Below are positions 51,198 through 60,394 of a stretch of 64,000 nucleotides of DNA, in pieces. The position numbers and the translations under genes were made by a program. Numbering within the stretch: position 1 is the first letter of the stretch; each line of letters begins with the position of its first letter. Source of the stretch: CAYYYP01 sp964475985. Lineage in GTDB: Bacteria; Bdellovibrionota; UBA1018; CAYHWW01. The notes beneath the pieces are model-generated. The model was given only the letters and a program-made list of their open reading frames with translations, searched no databases and had not been told where the DNA came from. The stretch lies in the NCBI GenBank assembly GCA_964475985.1, contig CAYYYP010000004.1, forward strand, positions 1-64,000, given 5' to 3'.

Positions 51198-53030
51198 CTA
51201 TTCCCTTTTAAGCTCAAAAATACCTAAAACTCCGTCAGAATAAGCCAGTTTTCCGATGTTCTGAACAAGCGGACCTTCGGTACCGATGGGGCGTCCGGTA
51301 GGATCGACTCTAATACATAACCACTGAAAGCCTAGGCTAAGTAAACTATCTTTTATTTGGAAAGGCGGCAAATCCTTAGCGGACTCGAAAAACTTCTCCC
51401 AGCGCCTCATTTCTGAAACTGTCTCAAAGGGTCGATCCAGATAATACTGAACTTTATCATCTATAAATAATATCCGTTTATTTTCTGAAATATTTTCTTC
51501 AATCCAAAGGTGGATTTTATAGTTGGGATGAAACTGATCCAAATAGTGGGAACTCTCGGTAAATAGATATTCGCGCGGCACCTTCACCAAAACTTCAAAA
51601 GGAATGCGGACACCGAGCGCAACAATAAACATCAGGATTAAATAAACCTTCACCGGAAGTATGCGTCGATAGAGTAACCCCGCTGTATGGATTAACACCA
51701 CAAATGCACCAAAGTATCGACCGTCGGCGCCTCCCCGCAACATAGAAATACCTAGCAAGGCTGCGACGCCAAGAAATGAAATCCAAAAGAGCACATCTCT
51801 TATGGATCTTTTCTTAGTGAGTGCAAATACGATCATAAAAGTTGAAGCCGAAAAGAATAATTTTTCAGACCACTTCATTAGTGGTTGATCCAAAAACCAA
51901 TCGAACGAACCAAACCAAAAACTTGGCGGTCCAGAAAACGAAGCATTATGGTGGGTCCAAGACAGACTCGTCCAGCCCGGACCTAGAATGGAATCAAATG
52001 CGGGAAATAAGGGATTACCGGTGAAATAAGCATTCTTAGCCAAAATAAGGAACGAACCTAGAATAGCCCCAATACCCCAAGGAATAACCTGTAATTTTAA
52101 TTTTTTTCGCCAGTCTTGAAATAAAATCGCCGCGAGGAAAAATCCGATGGCATACCACGCACCAATAACTTTGGTTGAAATGGCAAAACCGAAAAACAGG
52201 CCACTTAAAAACTTGGAGCCATATAGTCCGCTGAATACCCCGGCCAACACAAATGCAACGATCACATAATCATTTTTTGCGAGCGTGCCCGTCCATTCCA
52301 GACTTGGCACCATGATCGCTAACCATGAAATAAAAAACAACAAAGGAAGCGATGAGAACAAGTCATCTTTTTTGGACATGGCTTCTTGCCTTCTGAGAAT
52401 CGCAAAAATCAGAAAGCAGCTTGCGATCTGCCCCCAAAGCATATGCATGATTTGTCCAAAAATTTGAGATATCACCAGTACTCTGGGTGGACTCAACCCA
52501 AGCCGCGGCAAAATTGTCATTGGAATTCCATAAATCACTTCAAAGAATGTCGCTTGGGAAAGACTTGGATTTAACTCCGATATAAATATTCGCCCTGCTT
52601 GAGCCCAGAACTTCGGAGCCAGTAAATGATAATACAATGGATCGCTATGCTGTTGCGGAAGCAGACAGGATAGGAAGCGACAGGTAAAATAACTCACGGG
52701 GAAAAAGGAAAAGATTAATAGAACTAGCCATGAATTATGGTTCACAGGCCGGGGACACTTTTGAATCGGAAATTTATAACTTTGATAAAAGAAAGCAGTG
52801 GTTCCAAATACCAGGAGCGTTCCGTGCACTTCATATCTGTAGCCACCTAACAGACCCAGCAAACACAAAATTGTAAGAAAAATTCCAAAGCTTACGAAAA
52901 GTCTTTCTTCAAAAAAGAAATGCTTCCAAGCCCTTGCCAAAAGAGCTTCTCCGCCAAAAATTGCAAAAGAGGTAAGGAACACAAATACTAAAGCAATGCA
53001 GCATTCCAACCAAAGCGGGTGCAGATCCAT
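51198..53030 (-). CDS. Multi-pass membrane protein, probably a GT-C-type glycosyltransferase
   Basis: The product is 610 residues with about 11-13 membrane helices and a C-terminal soluble part (LWIEENISENKRILFIDDKVQYYLDRPFETVSEMRRWEKFF). The first loop carries HSDPLYYHLLAPKFW, the acidic-Tyr-His loop usual in GT-C enzymes that take sugars from polyprenyl-phosphate carriers. No close family was recognised. It lies upstream of mnmG on the same strand (86 bases), but it is probably an independent unit. Confidence 0.65.
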   Translation of the reverse strand: MDLHPLWLECCIALVFVFLTSFAIFGGEALLARAWKHFFFEERLFVSFGIFLTILCLLGLLGGYRYEVHGTLLVFGTTAFFYQSYKFPIQKCPRPVNHNSWLVLLIFSFFPVSYFTCRFLSCLLPQQHSDPLYYHLLAPKFWAQAGRIFISELNPSLSQATFFEVIYGIPMTILPRLGLSPPRVLVISQIFGQIMHMLWGQIASCFLIFAILRRQEAMSKKDDLFSSLPLLFFISWLAIMVPSLEWTGTLAKNDYVIVAFVLAGVFSGLYGSKFLSGLFFGFAISTKVIGAWYAIGFFLAAILFQDWRKKLKLQVIPWGIGAILGSFLILAKNAYFTGNPLFPAFDSILGPGWTSLSWTHHNASFSGPPSFWFGSFDWFLDQPLMKWSEKLFFSASTFMIVFALTKKRSIRDVLFWISFLGVAALLGISMLRGGADGRYFGAFVVLIHTAGLLYRRILPVKVYLILMFIVALGVRIPFEVLVKVPREYLFTESSHYLDQFHPNYKIHLWIEENISENKRILFIDDKVQYYLDRPFETVSEMRRWEKFFESAKDLPPFQIKDSLLSLGFQWLCIRVDPTGRPIGTEGPLVQNIGKLAYSDGVLGIFELKRE

Positions 53031-53165
53031 TCATCAAAATCTATGCAATGTACCCACGGCTGTCATGGGAATTTAACGCATTACCGGTTCTAACCGGAAA
53101 ATTCTTTCCAATCTTCGTTCAGGTTTGAATATGGACATCCCCTCCCCCATGCGCTGAAATAAAGT

Positions 53166-54725
53166 ATGGAACTTTTAAAGCCAATGAGTGTCGCGCATCA
53201 CGAGACTAGCCTGGAAGAAATTCCGCAAATGGTCTTCCAAGCGCGGGTTGCGCAAAAAACATGGGCAAGTAAAACCGTAAAACAGCGCGCAGAAATCATT
53301 CTGAACGCCCGTGAACATATCCTAAATAACTTAGATGAGATTGCAGCTTTGATCTCAAGTGAAAATGGTAAGCCGTCAACCGAAGCTATCGTGCACGACA
53401 TTCTTCCAGTTTTAGAACTCATGACCGCTTACTGCAAAAGGGCACCAAAACTTTTGGAAGATAAACCGCTCTCTTTGCGAATCATGAAGCATAAAAAAAG
53501 CTACTTGCATTATTGGCCCGTCGGAGTCGTGGCCGTCATTGCGCCATGGAATTTTCCGTTCTCAATCCCCTTCGGTGAAAGCATTTTAGCTCTCCTCTCG
53601 GGAAATGCCGTTATCTTAAAGCCGAGCGAAGTTACGCCAAAAATCGGTTTAAAAATTGGTGAAATTCTGGATGCGGCTGGGCTGCCTCGTCATCTATTTC
53701 AAATTGTGCTTGGAACCGGCGTACACGGCGCAAAAATTATTCAATCAGGTGTGAACAAAGTTTTTTTCACCGGAAGTGTGTCTACGGGTAAAAAAGTCAT
53801 GGCCGCCGCGTCCGATCGCCTCACCCCAGTCATCTTGGAGCTTGGCGGCAAAGATCCAATGATTGTATTATCGGATGCAGACCTTGATTTTGCTACGAGC
53901 GCTGCCTTGTGGGGAGGGTTTGCAAATTCCGGACAGGTCTGCGCATCCATTGAACGCATTATCGTCCATGAATCCATTCATGACAAATTCGTCTCAAAAC
54001 TTAATGAAAAAATCGCACGCCTGAATCAGACCGATGATCAATCCTCGCTACTTAAAAACTTTGGACGGATTACTTTTGAAAAGCAAAAAGATGTCTATTC
54101 TTCTCAGCTCCAGGAAGTGGCCCAAACGGCAGCCGCAAAAATTTCTTGCGGTGGGACATTTTCCCCAGATCGCAAAAAATTGGATCCGACGGTGGTCATT
54201 GGAAATGAAGGTGCGCGCACTTCAATCGAAAGACTTCGTATCTATAACGAAGAAACGTTCGGGCCCGTAGTTGCCGTGACAACTTTCAAATCTATTGAAG
54301 AAGCCGTTGAAAAGGCCAACCATTCACCGTACGGATTGCTCGCTAGCGTAATCAGTGAGGATATTCATCTGGCGGAATCCGTCGCTAGACAAATTGAAGC
54401 CGGAACAGTGCTCATCAATGATGTGTTGTACACCCACGGCTTAGCCGAAACCCCTTGGGGCGGCGTAAAAGACACAGGATTTGGCCGAGTCCATTCGGAC
54501 CTGGGGCTATATGAATTTGTAAACGTACGCCATATCCATAAAGACCGCTTCGCGGCCCTTCGCTTCAAACCGCTGTGGTGGTTTCCGTATACCGGGCACC
54601 AACTTAAAATGTTTCGGTACTTCATGGAATTCATGTACCGAAGAACTTTAAGTAAACGGCTCTCTGCTCTGCCCCATATGCTCGCTGAGTTAGTGCAAAT
54701 GATAAAAAAAGAACCGCGAATTTAG
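53166..54725 (+). CDS. Aldehyde dehydrogenase family protein
   Basis: The product is 519 residues. The NAD site FFTGSVSTGKKV, general base Glu in LELGGKDP and nucleophile Cys259 in NSGQVCASIERI are all present, with NEETFGPVV near the end. An additional C-terminal extension of about 40 residues is hydrophobic and aromatic (WWFPYTGHQLKMFRYFMEFMYRR), as in membrane-associated fatty aldehyde dehydrogenases. It oxidises an aldehyde to an acid with NAD(P). It is convergent with the acyl-CoA operon; the gap between stops is 37 bases. Confidence 0.9.
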   Translation: MELLKPMSVAHHETSLEEIPQMVFQARVAQKTWASKTVKQRAEIILNAREHILNNLDEIAALISSENGKPSTEAIVHDILPVLELMTAYCKRAPKLLEDKPLSLRIMKHKKSYLHYWPVGVVAVIAPWNFPFSIPFGESILALLSGNAVILKPSEVTPKIGLKIGEILDAAGLPRHLFQIVLGTGVHGAKIIQSGVNKVFFTGSVSTGKKVMAAASDRLTPVILELGGKDPMIVLSDADLDFATSAALWGGFANSGQVCASIERIIVHESIHDKFVSKLNEKIARLNQTDDQSSLLKNFGRITFEKQKDVYSSQLQEVAQTAAAKISCGGTFSPDRKKLDPTVVIGNEGARTSIERLRIYNEETFGPVVAVTTFKSIEEAVEKANHSPYGLLASVISEDIHLAESVARQIEAGTVLINDVLYTHGLAETPWGGVKDTGFGRVHSDLGLYEFVNVRHIHKDRFAALRFKPLWWFPYTGHQLKMFRYFMEFMYRRTLSKRLSALPHMLAELVQMIKKEPRI

Positions 54726-54762
54726 TTTCGACGGAAATTAAAATAGCAACGAAGGTCTTCGA

Positions 54763-55212
54763 CTATTCAAGGACTTCGCGGGATTTTACATTTTTACGAA
54801 TGAACTCAACCACGGATTCTAAACTCGTGCCCGGAGTAAACACTTGATGCACACCCATTTTTTTCAAGTCATCAATATCTTCGTCAGGAATAATTCCACC
54901 TAGTAAAAAGAGCACATCTTCGGCGCCAGCATTCTTTAAGCCTTTGATGACCTCAGGCACCAAAGCCTTATGGGCACCAGACAAAATGCTGAGACCCAAT
55001 ACTTGCACGTCTTCCTGGATCGCAGTTTCTACTACCATCTGTGGCGTCTGGTGAAGGCCAGTATAGATCACTTCAAATCCAGCATCCCGCAACGCACGAG
55101 CAATAACCTTTGCGCCACGATCATGACCGTCAAGACCTGCCTTTGCCACAAGCACTCGAATGCGCCCAGTTATGCCACTTGCCTGCTTTTCATTATTTGC
55201 CTGCATCTTCAA
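54763..55212 (-). CDS. Methylmalonyl-CoA mutase, B12-binding subunit
   Basis: The product is 149 residues. VLVAKAGLDGHDRGAKVIARALRDAGFEVIYTG has the DxHxxG cobalamin ligand motif (His30), followed by VLGLSILSGAHKALVPEVI and FLLGGIIPDEDI. It is the separate C-terminal module of a split mutase, encoded 20 bases after the catalytic subunit. The pair converts methylmalonyl-CoA and succinyl-CoA. Confidence 0.92.
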   Translation of the reverse strand: MKMQANNEKQASGITGRIRVLVAKAGLDGHDRGAKVIARALRDAGFEVIYTGLHQTPQMVVETAIQEDVQVLGLSILSGAHKALVPEVIKGLKNAGAEDVLFLLGGIIPDEDIDDLKKMGVHQVFTPGTSLESVVEFIRKNVKSREVLE

Positions 55213-55232
55213 TTCCTCCGCTCGTCCAATGA

Positions 55233-56909
55233 TCAGAAACCACCTGGATCACGATAAATTCCAAAATTCTTCCTCATCACATCGCAGATTTCCTGAACCG
55301 TGCAATAGCTTTTCACGCAATCCAAAATGGCATGCATTGTATTTTCGGTACCTTTGCAGACGGAATCTAAATACTGGAGAGTGCTGGCCACTTTCTTTTG
55401 GTCACGCTTAAGCTTGAGCTGTTTCAATCGCTCCACTTGCCTTCTCTCTACGCTCTCATCAATTTGTAACACATCAATACTTTTAGTTGACGCTTGTTCG
55501 TTCAGAGCGTTGACGCCAACCATGATTTTATCTTTTGATTCCAGCAATTTTTGAAAGTGGTAGGACGCATTAGCAATTTCTGCTTGAGGGTAACCTTTAT
55601 CAATGGATTCAAGCATTCCACCTTGCTCATCGATGCGGTTAATATACTCCATTGCATCCTTTTCCACTTCGTTCGTAAGCCACTCAATAAAGTAGGAACC
55701 TCCCAAAGGATCCACTACATTTGCGACACCGCTTTCTTCGGCGATTATTTGTTGGGTTCGCAAGGCCACCAATGCTGAATCCTTACTTGGCAACGCAAGC
55801 GTTTCATCCAATGCATTTGTATGCAAAGAGTTTGTGCCACCGAGCACCGCCGCCAACGCTTGGACCGCAACTCGGATAACATTGTTCAGAGGTTGCTGTG
55901 CCGTTAATGAAACACCGGCAGTTTGGGCATGCGTTCGCAACATCCAAGACTTAGGATTTTTTGCGTGAAAACGATCGCGCATCATTTTCGCCCAGATTCG
56001 TCTGCCTGCGCGGAATTTTGCTATTTCTTCAAAAAAGTCGTTGTGAACATCCCAAAAGAAAGAAAGTCGCGGAGCGAAGTCATCTACGTTAAGGCCTCGA
56101 TCAACACCCGCTTGTACATATGCAATGCCATCTGCCAAGGTGAACGCAAGTTCCTGTACCGCCGTGGCTCCCGCTTCTCGAATATGGTAGCCGCTAATGG
56201 AAATTGTATTCCAGTTTTTAAGTTCCTTAGTGCAAAACTCTAAAGTATCCGCAATGAGACGCATGCTCGGGCGAGGAGGAAAAATCCATTCCTTCTGGGC
56301 AATGTACTCTTTTAAAATATCGTTCTGCAAAGTTCCTTTGATCTGATCTCGGGAAACTCCACGCGCTTCCGCAACGGCGACGTACATGGCAAGCAGTACG
56401 GGCGCCGGTGAATTGATCGTCATGCTCGTCGTGATGTCGCCTAACGGAATATCCTGAAAAAGAATTTCCATGTCTTGCAGCGAATCCACGGCGACTCCGC
56501 ATTTCCCTACTTCGCCCTTAGAGAGTGGGGAGTCACTATCCAGGCCCATAAGCGTTGGCATATGAAAGGCAACGCTCAAACCCGTCTGACCATTGGCAAG
56601 GAGCTCTTTATACCTTTGATTGGTATCTTCCGGTGTTCCAAAGCCCGCAAATTGCCGCATTGTCCACATTTTTCCGCGGTACATATTGGGCTGTACTCCG
56701 CGCGTATAGGGAAATTCCCCAGGAAAACCTAAGTCCCGCAAATAATCAAAGTCGGGCAGATCTTCGGGAGTGCACATTACGGGCACTTCTTTATCACTCC
56801 AAGTGGAGTAACGTTGCTTTAAAGTGGGATGTCTTTTTTCATGCATTTCGAGCGTCTTTTTCCAGCGCTCGTACTCTTCATGAAACTTGTGATCCTGTGG
56901 GCGTGCCAT
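55233..56909 (-). CDS. Methylmalonyl-CoA mutase, catalytic (large) subunit
   Basis: The product is 558 residues, an acyl-CoA mutase TIM barrel without B12 domain. GVQPNMYRGKMWTMRQFAGFG, FHMPTLMGLDSD, SISGYHIREAGATAVQELAFTLADG, RTHAQTAGVSLTAQQPLNN and TNSLHTNALDETLALPS are family blocks. The Tyr in NMYR and Arg in PSMRLIAD fit methylmalonyl-CoA; isobutyryl-CoA mutases carry Phe and Gln at those places (recalled, not aligned here). It starts just after the acyl-CoA dehydrogenase stop. Confidence 0.92.
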   Translation of the reverse strand: MARPQDHKFHEEYERWKKTLEMHEKRHPTLKQRYSTWSDKEVPVMCTPEDLPDFDYLRDLGFPGEFPYTRGVQPNMYRGKMWTMRQFAGFGTPEDTNQRYKELLANGQTGLSVAFHMPTLMGLDSDSPLSKGEVGKCGVAVDSLQDMEILFQDIPLGDITTSMTINSPAPVLLAMYVAVAEARGVSRDQIKGTLQNDILKEYIAQKEWIFPPRPSMRLIADTLEFCTKELKNWNTISISGYHIREAGATAVQELAFTLADGIAYVQAGVDRGLNVDDFAPRLSFFWDVHNDFFEEIAKFRAGRRIWAKMMRDRFHAKNPKSWMLRTHAQTAGVSLTAQQPLNNVIRVAVQALAAVLGGTNSLHTNALDETLALPSKDSALVALRTQQIIAEESGVANVVDPLGGSYFIEWLTNEVEKDAMEYINRIDEQGGMLESIDKGYPQAEIANASYHFQKLLESKDKIMVGVNALNEQASTKSIDVLQIDESVERRQVERLKQLKLKRDQKKVASTLQYLDSVCKGTENTMHAILDCVKSYCTVQEICDVMRKNFGIYRDPGGF

Positions 56910-56910
56910 A

Positions 56911-58056
56911 CTAAATCCCTAACTCTGAACGGCCGATTACGATCCGCTGAATTTCTGAGGTGCCCTCATAAATTTCTGTAATCTTTGCATCCCGGTAATG
57001 TCGCTCAGCCGGATAATCGGTGACGTAACCATAACCACCGTGTACTTGAAGCCCCTTGTTCGCTACCCAGGTTGCGGCTTCTGATGCAAAGAGTTTAGCC
57101 ATCGCTGATTCACGAGTGTACTTTTCTCCGGCATCTTTTTTCATTGCAGCTCTCCAAAGCAGAAGCCTTGCTGCGTCAACCTTGGTTGCCATGTCGGCAA
57201 TATGCCACTGAATCCCCTGAAGCTTGGCAATGGGCCCACCAAATGCTTCACGCTCCCGGGCAAACTTTTTCGCGGCTTCCAAGGCTGCGCTTGCGATGCC
57301 CACCGCTTGTCCTGCGATTCCAATCCGTCCGCCATCAAGGGTCCACATGGCAATTTTAAAACCCATACCTTCATCGCCTAGTCGTTGCGCTACTGGCACC
57401 TTCACATTGTCTAAAATCAACTGAGTGGTACTAGAGGCATGGATGCCGAGCTTATCTTCAACCTTACCCACCGAAAATCCAGGGGTGTCTTTATCCACAA
57501 GAAATGCAACTACGCCTTTTGAACCTTTAGTTTTATCAAATGACGCGAAAATTAAACAGGTATCGGCTTCTTTACCATTAGTGATCCAATTCTTAGTCCC
57601 ATTCAAAATATAGTGATCACCCTTATTGGCGGCCGTAGTCTGAAGAGCTGCGGCATCACTGCCATTGCTAGGTTCAGAAAGCGCAAAGCAACCAAGCTTT
57701 TCACCCTTTGCTAAAGGAACTAAATATTTTTCTTTCTGTGCTTGAGTGCCAAATTCATTCAATGGTGCGCAAACCAAAGAATTATTCACCGACATGATCA
57801 CGCCCGTGGACGCACAAGCCGCAGATATGACCTCCATGGCGATCGCATAAGAAAGCGAATCTAGCCCAGGCCCGCCGAATTCCTCCGGGATCATCATACC
57901 CATGAATCCCATGGCAGAAAGCTGATCGATAACTTCTTTTGGAAAACGACCAGTCTGATCAAATTCACTTGCCTTGGGTGCAATCTCCTTAGCCGCAAAC
58001 TCCTTGGCGGACTGAAGGATCATCTTTTGAGTGTCATTTAATAAAAACAAATCCAT
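56911..58056 (-). CDS. Short-chain acyl-CoA dehydrogenase
   Basis: The product is 381 residues. The flavin and substrate loop CFALSEPSNGSDAAALQTTA and KNWITNGKEA, and the catalytic Glu in ITEIYEGTSEIQRIVIGR, place it in the short/branched-chain group of the family. It oxidises an acyl-CoA at C2-C3 and passes electrons to ETF. It sits between hbd-like and mutase genes. Confidence 0.92.
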   Translation of the reverse strand: MDLFLLNDTQKMILQSAKEFAAKEIAPKASEFDQTGRFPKEVIDQLSAMGFMGMMIPEEFGGPGLDSLSYAIAMEVISAACASTGVIMSVNNSLVCAPLNEFGTQAQKEKYLVPLAKGEKLGCFALSEPSNGSDAAALQTTAANKGDHYILNGTKNWITNGKEADTCLIFASFDKTKGSKGVVAFLVDKDTPGFSVGKVEDKLGIHASSTTQLILDNVKVPVAQRLGDEGMGFKIAMWTLDGGRIGIAGQAVGIASAALEAAKKFAREREAFGGPIAKLQGIQWHIADMATKVDAARLLLWRAAMKKDAGEKYTRESAMAKLFASEAATWVANKGLQVHGGYGYVTDYPAERHYRDAKITEIYEGTSEIQRIVIGRSELGI

Positions 58057-58071
58057 TTATAAACTCCCTAA

Positions 58072-58941
58072 TTAATACTTGTAAAAGCCCTGGTTCGTTT
58101 TTTTACCTAAGAGGCCCGCTGCGACGTACTGCTTCAATAAAGGACAAGGACGATATTTTGAGTCACCAAAACCATCATGCAAAACGTTCATGATTGAAAG
58201 ACAAGTATCAAGACCAATGAAATCCGCGAGGGCCAAAGGACCCATGGGTTGGTTGGTACCTAACTTCATCGCCGCATCAATATCGGCCGCCGTAGCAATT
58301 CCGTCCTGAAGGGTAAAAACCGCCTCGTTGATCATGGGCATCAAAATGCGGTTCACAACGAAGCCCGGAAAATCTTTGGACTCAATACAAGTCTTTCCCA
58401 TTTTCTCAGCCAAGGTTTTTACGTTAGTAAATACTTCGTCGGAAGTGCGGAGCCCACGAATGAGTTCCACTAATTTCATAATGGGAACGGGATTCATAAA
58501 GTGCATCCCGACTACGCGCTCCGAACGACCAGTGGCAGCTGCCAATTTCGTAATGCTAATGGAAGAAGTATTTGAGGCTAAAATAGTCTGAGAAGGGCAT
58601 TTTTCATGAAGCTTCGCAAACAGCTTTGATTTAATCTGCAAATCTTCCACAATAGCTTCAATCACGAGATCTGCACTCTCGAGGGCGTTCACATTTTCGA
58701 TGCGATCAAAGGTTTCGTAAGCCAAGCCTTTTTTCGCTTGCGTTACAACATCGTTGGTCAGTACGCCCTTTTCTTGCAGCTTTAAAAGGCTGCTCTCAAT
58801 CCTTTTTTGTGCGGTTGTAACTGCCGTCGATTGGGTGTCTAGGACCGTAACTTTAAGCCCAGCTTGGGCCGCGACCTGGGCAATGCCCGAGCCCATTTGT
58901 CCCGCGCCAATCACTACCACATTTGAAATATTCGCCATCAT
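58072..58941 (-). CDS. hbd: 3-hydroxybutyryl-CoA dehydrogenase
   Basis: The product is about 290 residues. The NAD motif VVIGAGQMGSGIAQVAAQAG, catalytic region GMHFMNPVPIMKLVELI and FPGFVVNRILMPMINEAVFTLQDG are strict family blocks. ATG at 58941 or 58938, preceded by GGGA, is preferred to 58995, which lies within mnmE. First gene of the acyl-CoA operon, 15 bases before the dehydrogenase. Confidence 0.93.
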   Translation of the reverse strand: MMANISNVVVIGAGQMGSGIAQVAAQAGLKVTVLDTQSTAVTTAQKRIESSLLKLQEKGVLTNDVVTQAKKGLAYETFDRIENVNALESADLVIEAIVEDLQIKSKLFAKLHEKCPSQTILASNTSSISITKLAAATGRSERVVGMHFMNPVPIMKLVELIRGLRTSDEVFTNVKTLAEKMGKTCIESKDFPGFVVNRILMPMINEAVFTLQDGIATAADIDAAMKLGTNQPMGPLALADFIGLDTCLSIMNVLHDGFGDSKYRPCPLLKQYVAAGLLGKKTNQGFYKY

Positions 58942-58972
58942 AAATCCCTTTTTGTTATGACGGGAGCATATC

Positions 58973-60388
58973 CTATTTCCCGATACAAAATTCACTAAAA
59001 ATTTTTATCAGAATATCATCGGCACTAGTCTCGCCCACGATTTGGCTCAACGCATTCACGGCCCGTCGCAAAATGGCGGCCAAGATCTCAGGATCGCGCA
59101 AACTGGCCTGACCCGCGCTTCCCACTTTAAAAACTTCCTTAGCCTTTTGAACCTCCGATGCGCATTGCTCAAGCATGGTAAGTTGAAGCTCCGTCGGAAG
59201 CGGGATTTCTAATCCCAAACCGAATTTTTCGTCCAATGCTTGTTGCATCGTGTTCAATAATTCCGAAAGCCCCTCACCGCTGGTACCCGACACTAAGGCC
59301 AAACGAACATTTTCCGAGGAAAAAGCGTTCCGTAATTTTTCTATCTTTAGCGCATCAAGAAGATCCAGCTTGGTCAAAACCAACACGTCTGGTTTTGCTT
59401 CTATCCGAAGTTCCCGGTAGCTCTCTTGAGTTTGCTCTACGGTGGCAGAAGACGAATCTATCAAAAGAATTTTTAAGTCGGCCTCCGTAACTAATCGGCG
59501 GGTCTTGTGAATGCCCTTTTCCTCTAACGTAGCCGCACCCTCACGGATTCCGGCCGTATCCCCTAATCTCACTCGGTACGGACCTAATTCCAACTCTTCC
59601 GTGATGACGTCCCGGGTCGTGCCTGGTTCCTCCGATACGATGGCGCGATCTTCTGACAACAGACCATTGAAAAGCGTAGATTTTCCGGCATTAGGCTTTC
59701 CGTAAAATGCGACGCTAAGTCCCAATGCGATTTTTTTCGAAAGACTCACTTGTTTGTAAATTCCGGCCAGCGAATTTTCGCATTCTAATAGAGTCTGCTC
59801 AAACGATTGCGGCGACAGGACCTCCACATCTTGATCAATAAAATCAATTGATAGTTCCAGCAACGCAAGCAACCTACGCATTTTTTCTGCGATAAGTTCG
59901 AAAACTTCGACACGGTTAGCCGACAAAGACTTCCTTGCCGACCAGGCTTCATACTGACTTTTAGCGTGAATGAATTGGTTCAATGCCTGGGCTTGATTCA
60001 AATTCATTTTTCCATTTCTAACCGCTCGGAAAGTGAACTCGCCCGGCAAGGCAAGCCTTGCGCCCGCCGCCATTAGAAATCGCAATACTTTACGAAGCGT
60101 AAAACGCCCACCATGGAGCTGCAACTCAACGACTTCTTCGCCGGTAAACGATGCACCAGCCTCGAAGAATACACCCAAACCATCGTCGATATCATGGCCT
60201 TCATTGTCTTTAACAACAACTCGATGCAAGTAGCGCGGCGTGGGACGATCCAAACCTTCTACGATCTCTTTCGCAAGCTGAAGACTTTTATCGCCAGATA
60301 GGCGAATGATCCCCACCCCGCCATCACCTGCCATTGAAGTCGCAACCGCACAAATGGTGTCGCTCGAAAAATACTCTAACCCAAACAC
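58973..60388 (-). CDS. mnmE: tRNA modification GTPase MnmE
   Basis: The product is 471 residues. The N-terminal tetrahydrofolate-binding domain (DTICAVATSMAGDGGVGIIRLSG), the G1 motif GKPNAGKSTLFN, DTAGIREG and the C-terminal catalytic FCIGK are present. It works with MnmG. The start is GTG at 60388, 6 bases after the yidC stop. Confidence 0.97.
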   Translation of the reverse strand: MFGLEYFSSDTICAVATSMAGDGGVGIIRLSGDKSLQLAKEIVEGLDRPTPRYLHRVVVKDNEGHDIDDGLGVFFEAGASFTGEEVVELQLHGGRFTLRKVLRFLMAAGARLALPGEFTFRAVRNGKMNLNQAQALNQFIHAKSQYEAWSARKSLSANRVEVFELIAEKMRRLLALLELSIDFIDQDVEVLSPQSFEQTLLECENSLAGIYKQVSLSKKIALGLSVAFYGKPNAGKSTLFNGLLSEDRAIVSEEPGTTRDVITEELELGPYRVRLGDTAGIREGAATLEEKGIHKTRRLVTEADLKILLIDSSSATVEQTQESYRELRIEAKPDVLVLTKLDLLDALKIEKLRNAFSSENVRLALVSGTSGEGLSELLNTMQQALDEKFGLGLEIPLPTELQLTMLEQCASEVQKAKEVFKVGSAGQASLRDPEILAAILRRAVNALSQIVGETSADDILIKIFSEFCIGK

Positions 60389-60394
60389 AAATGC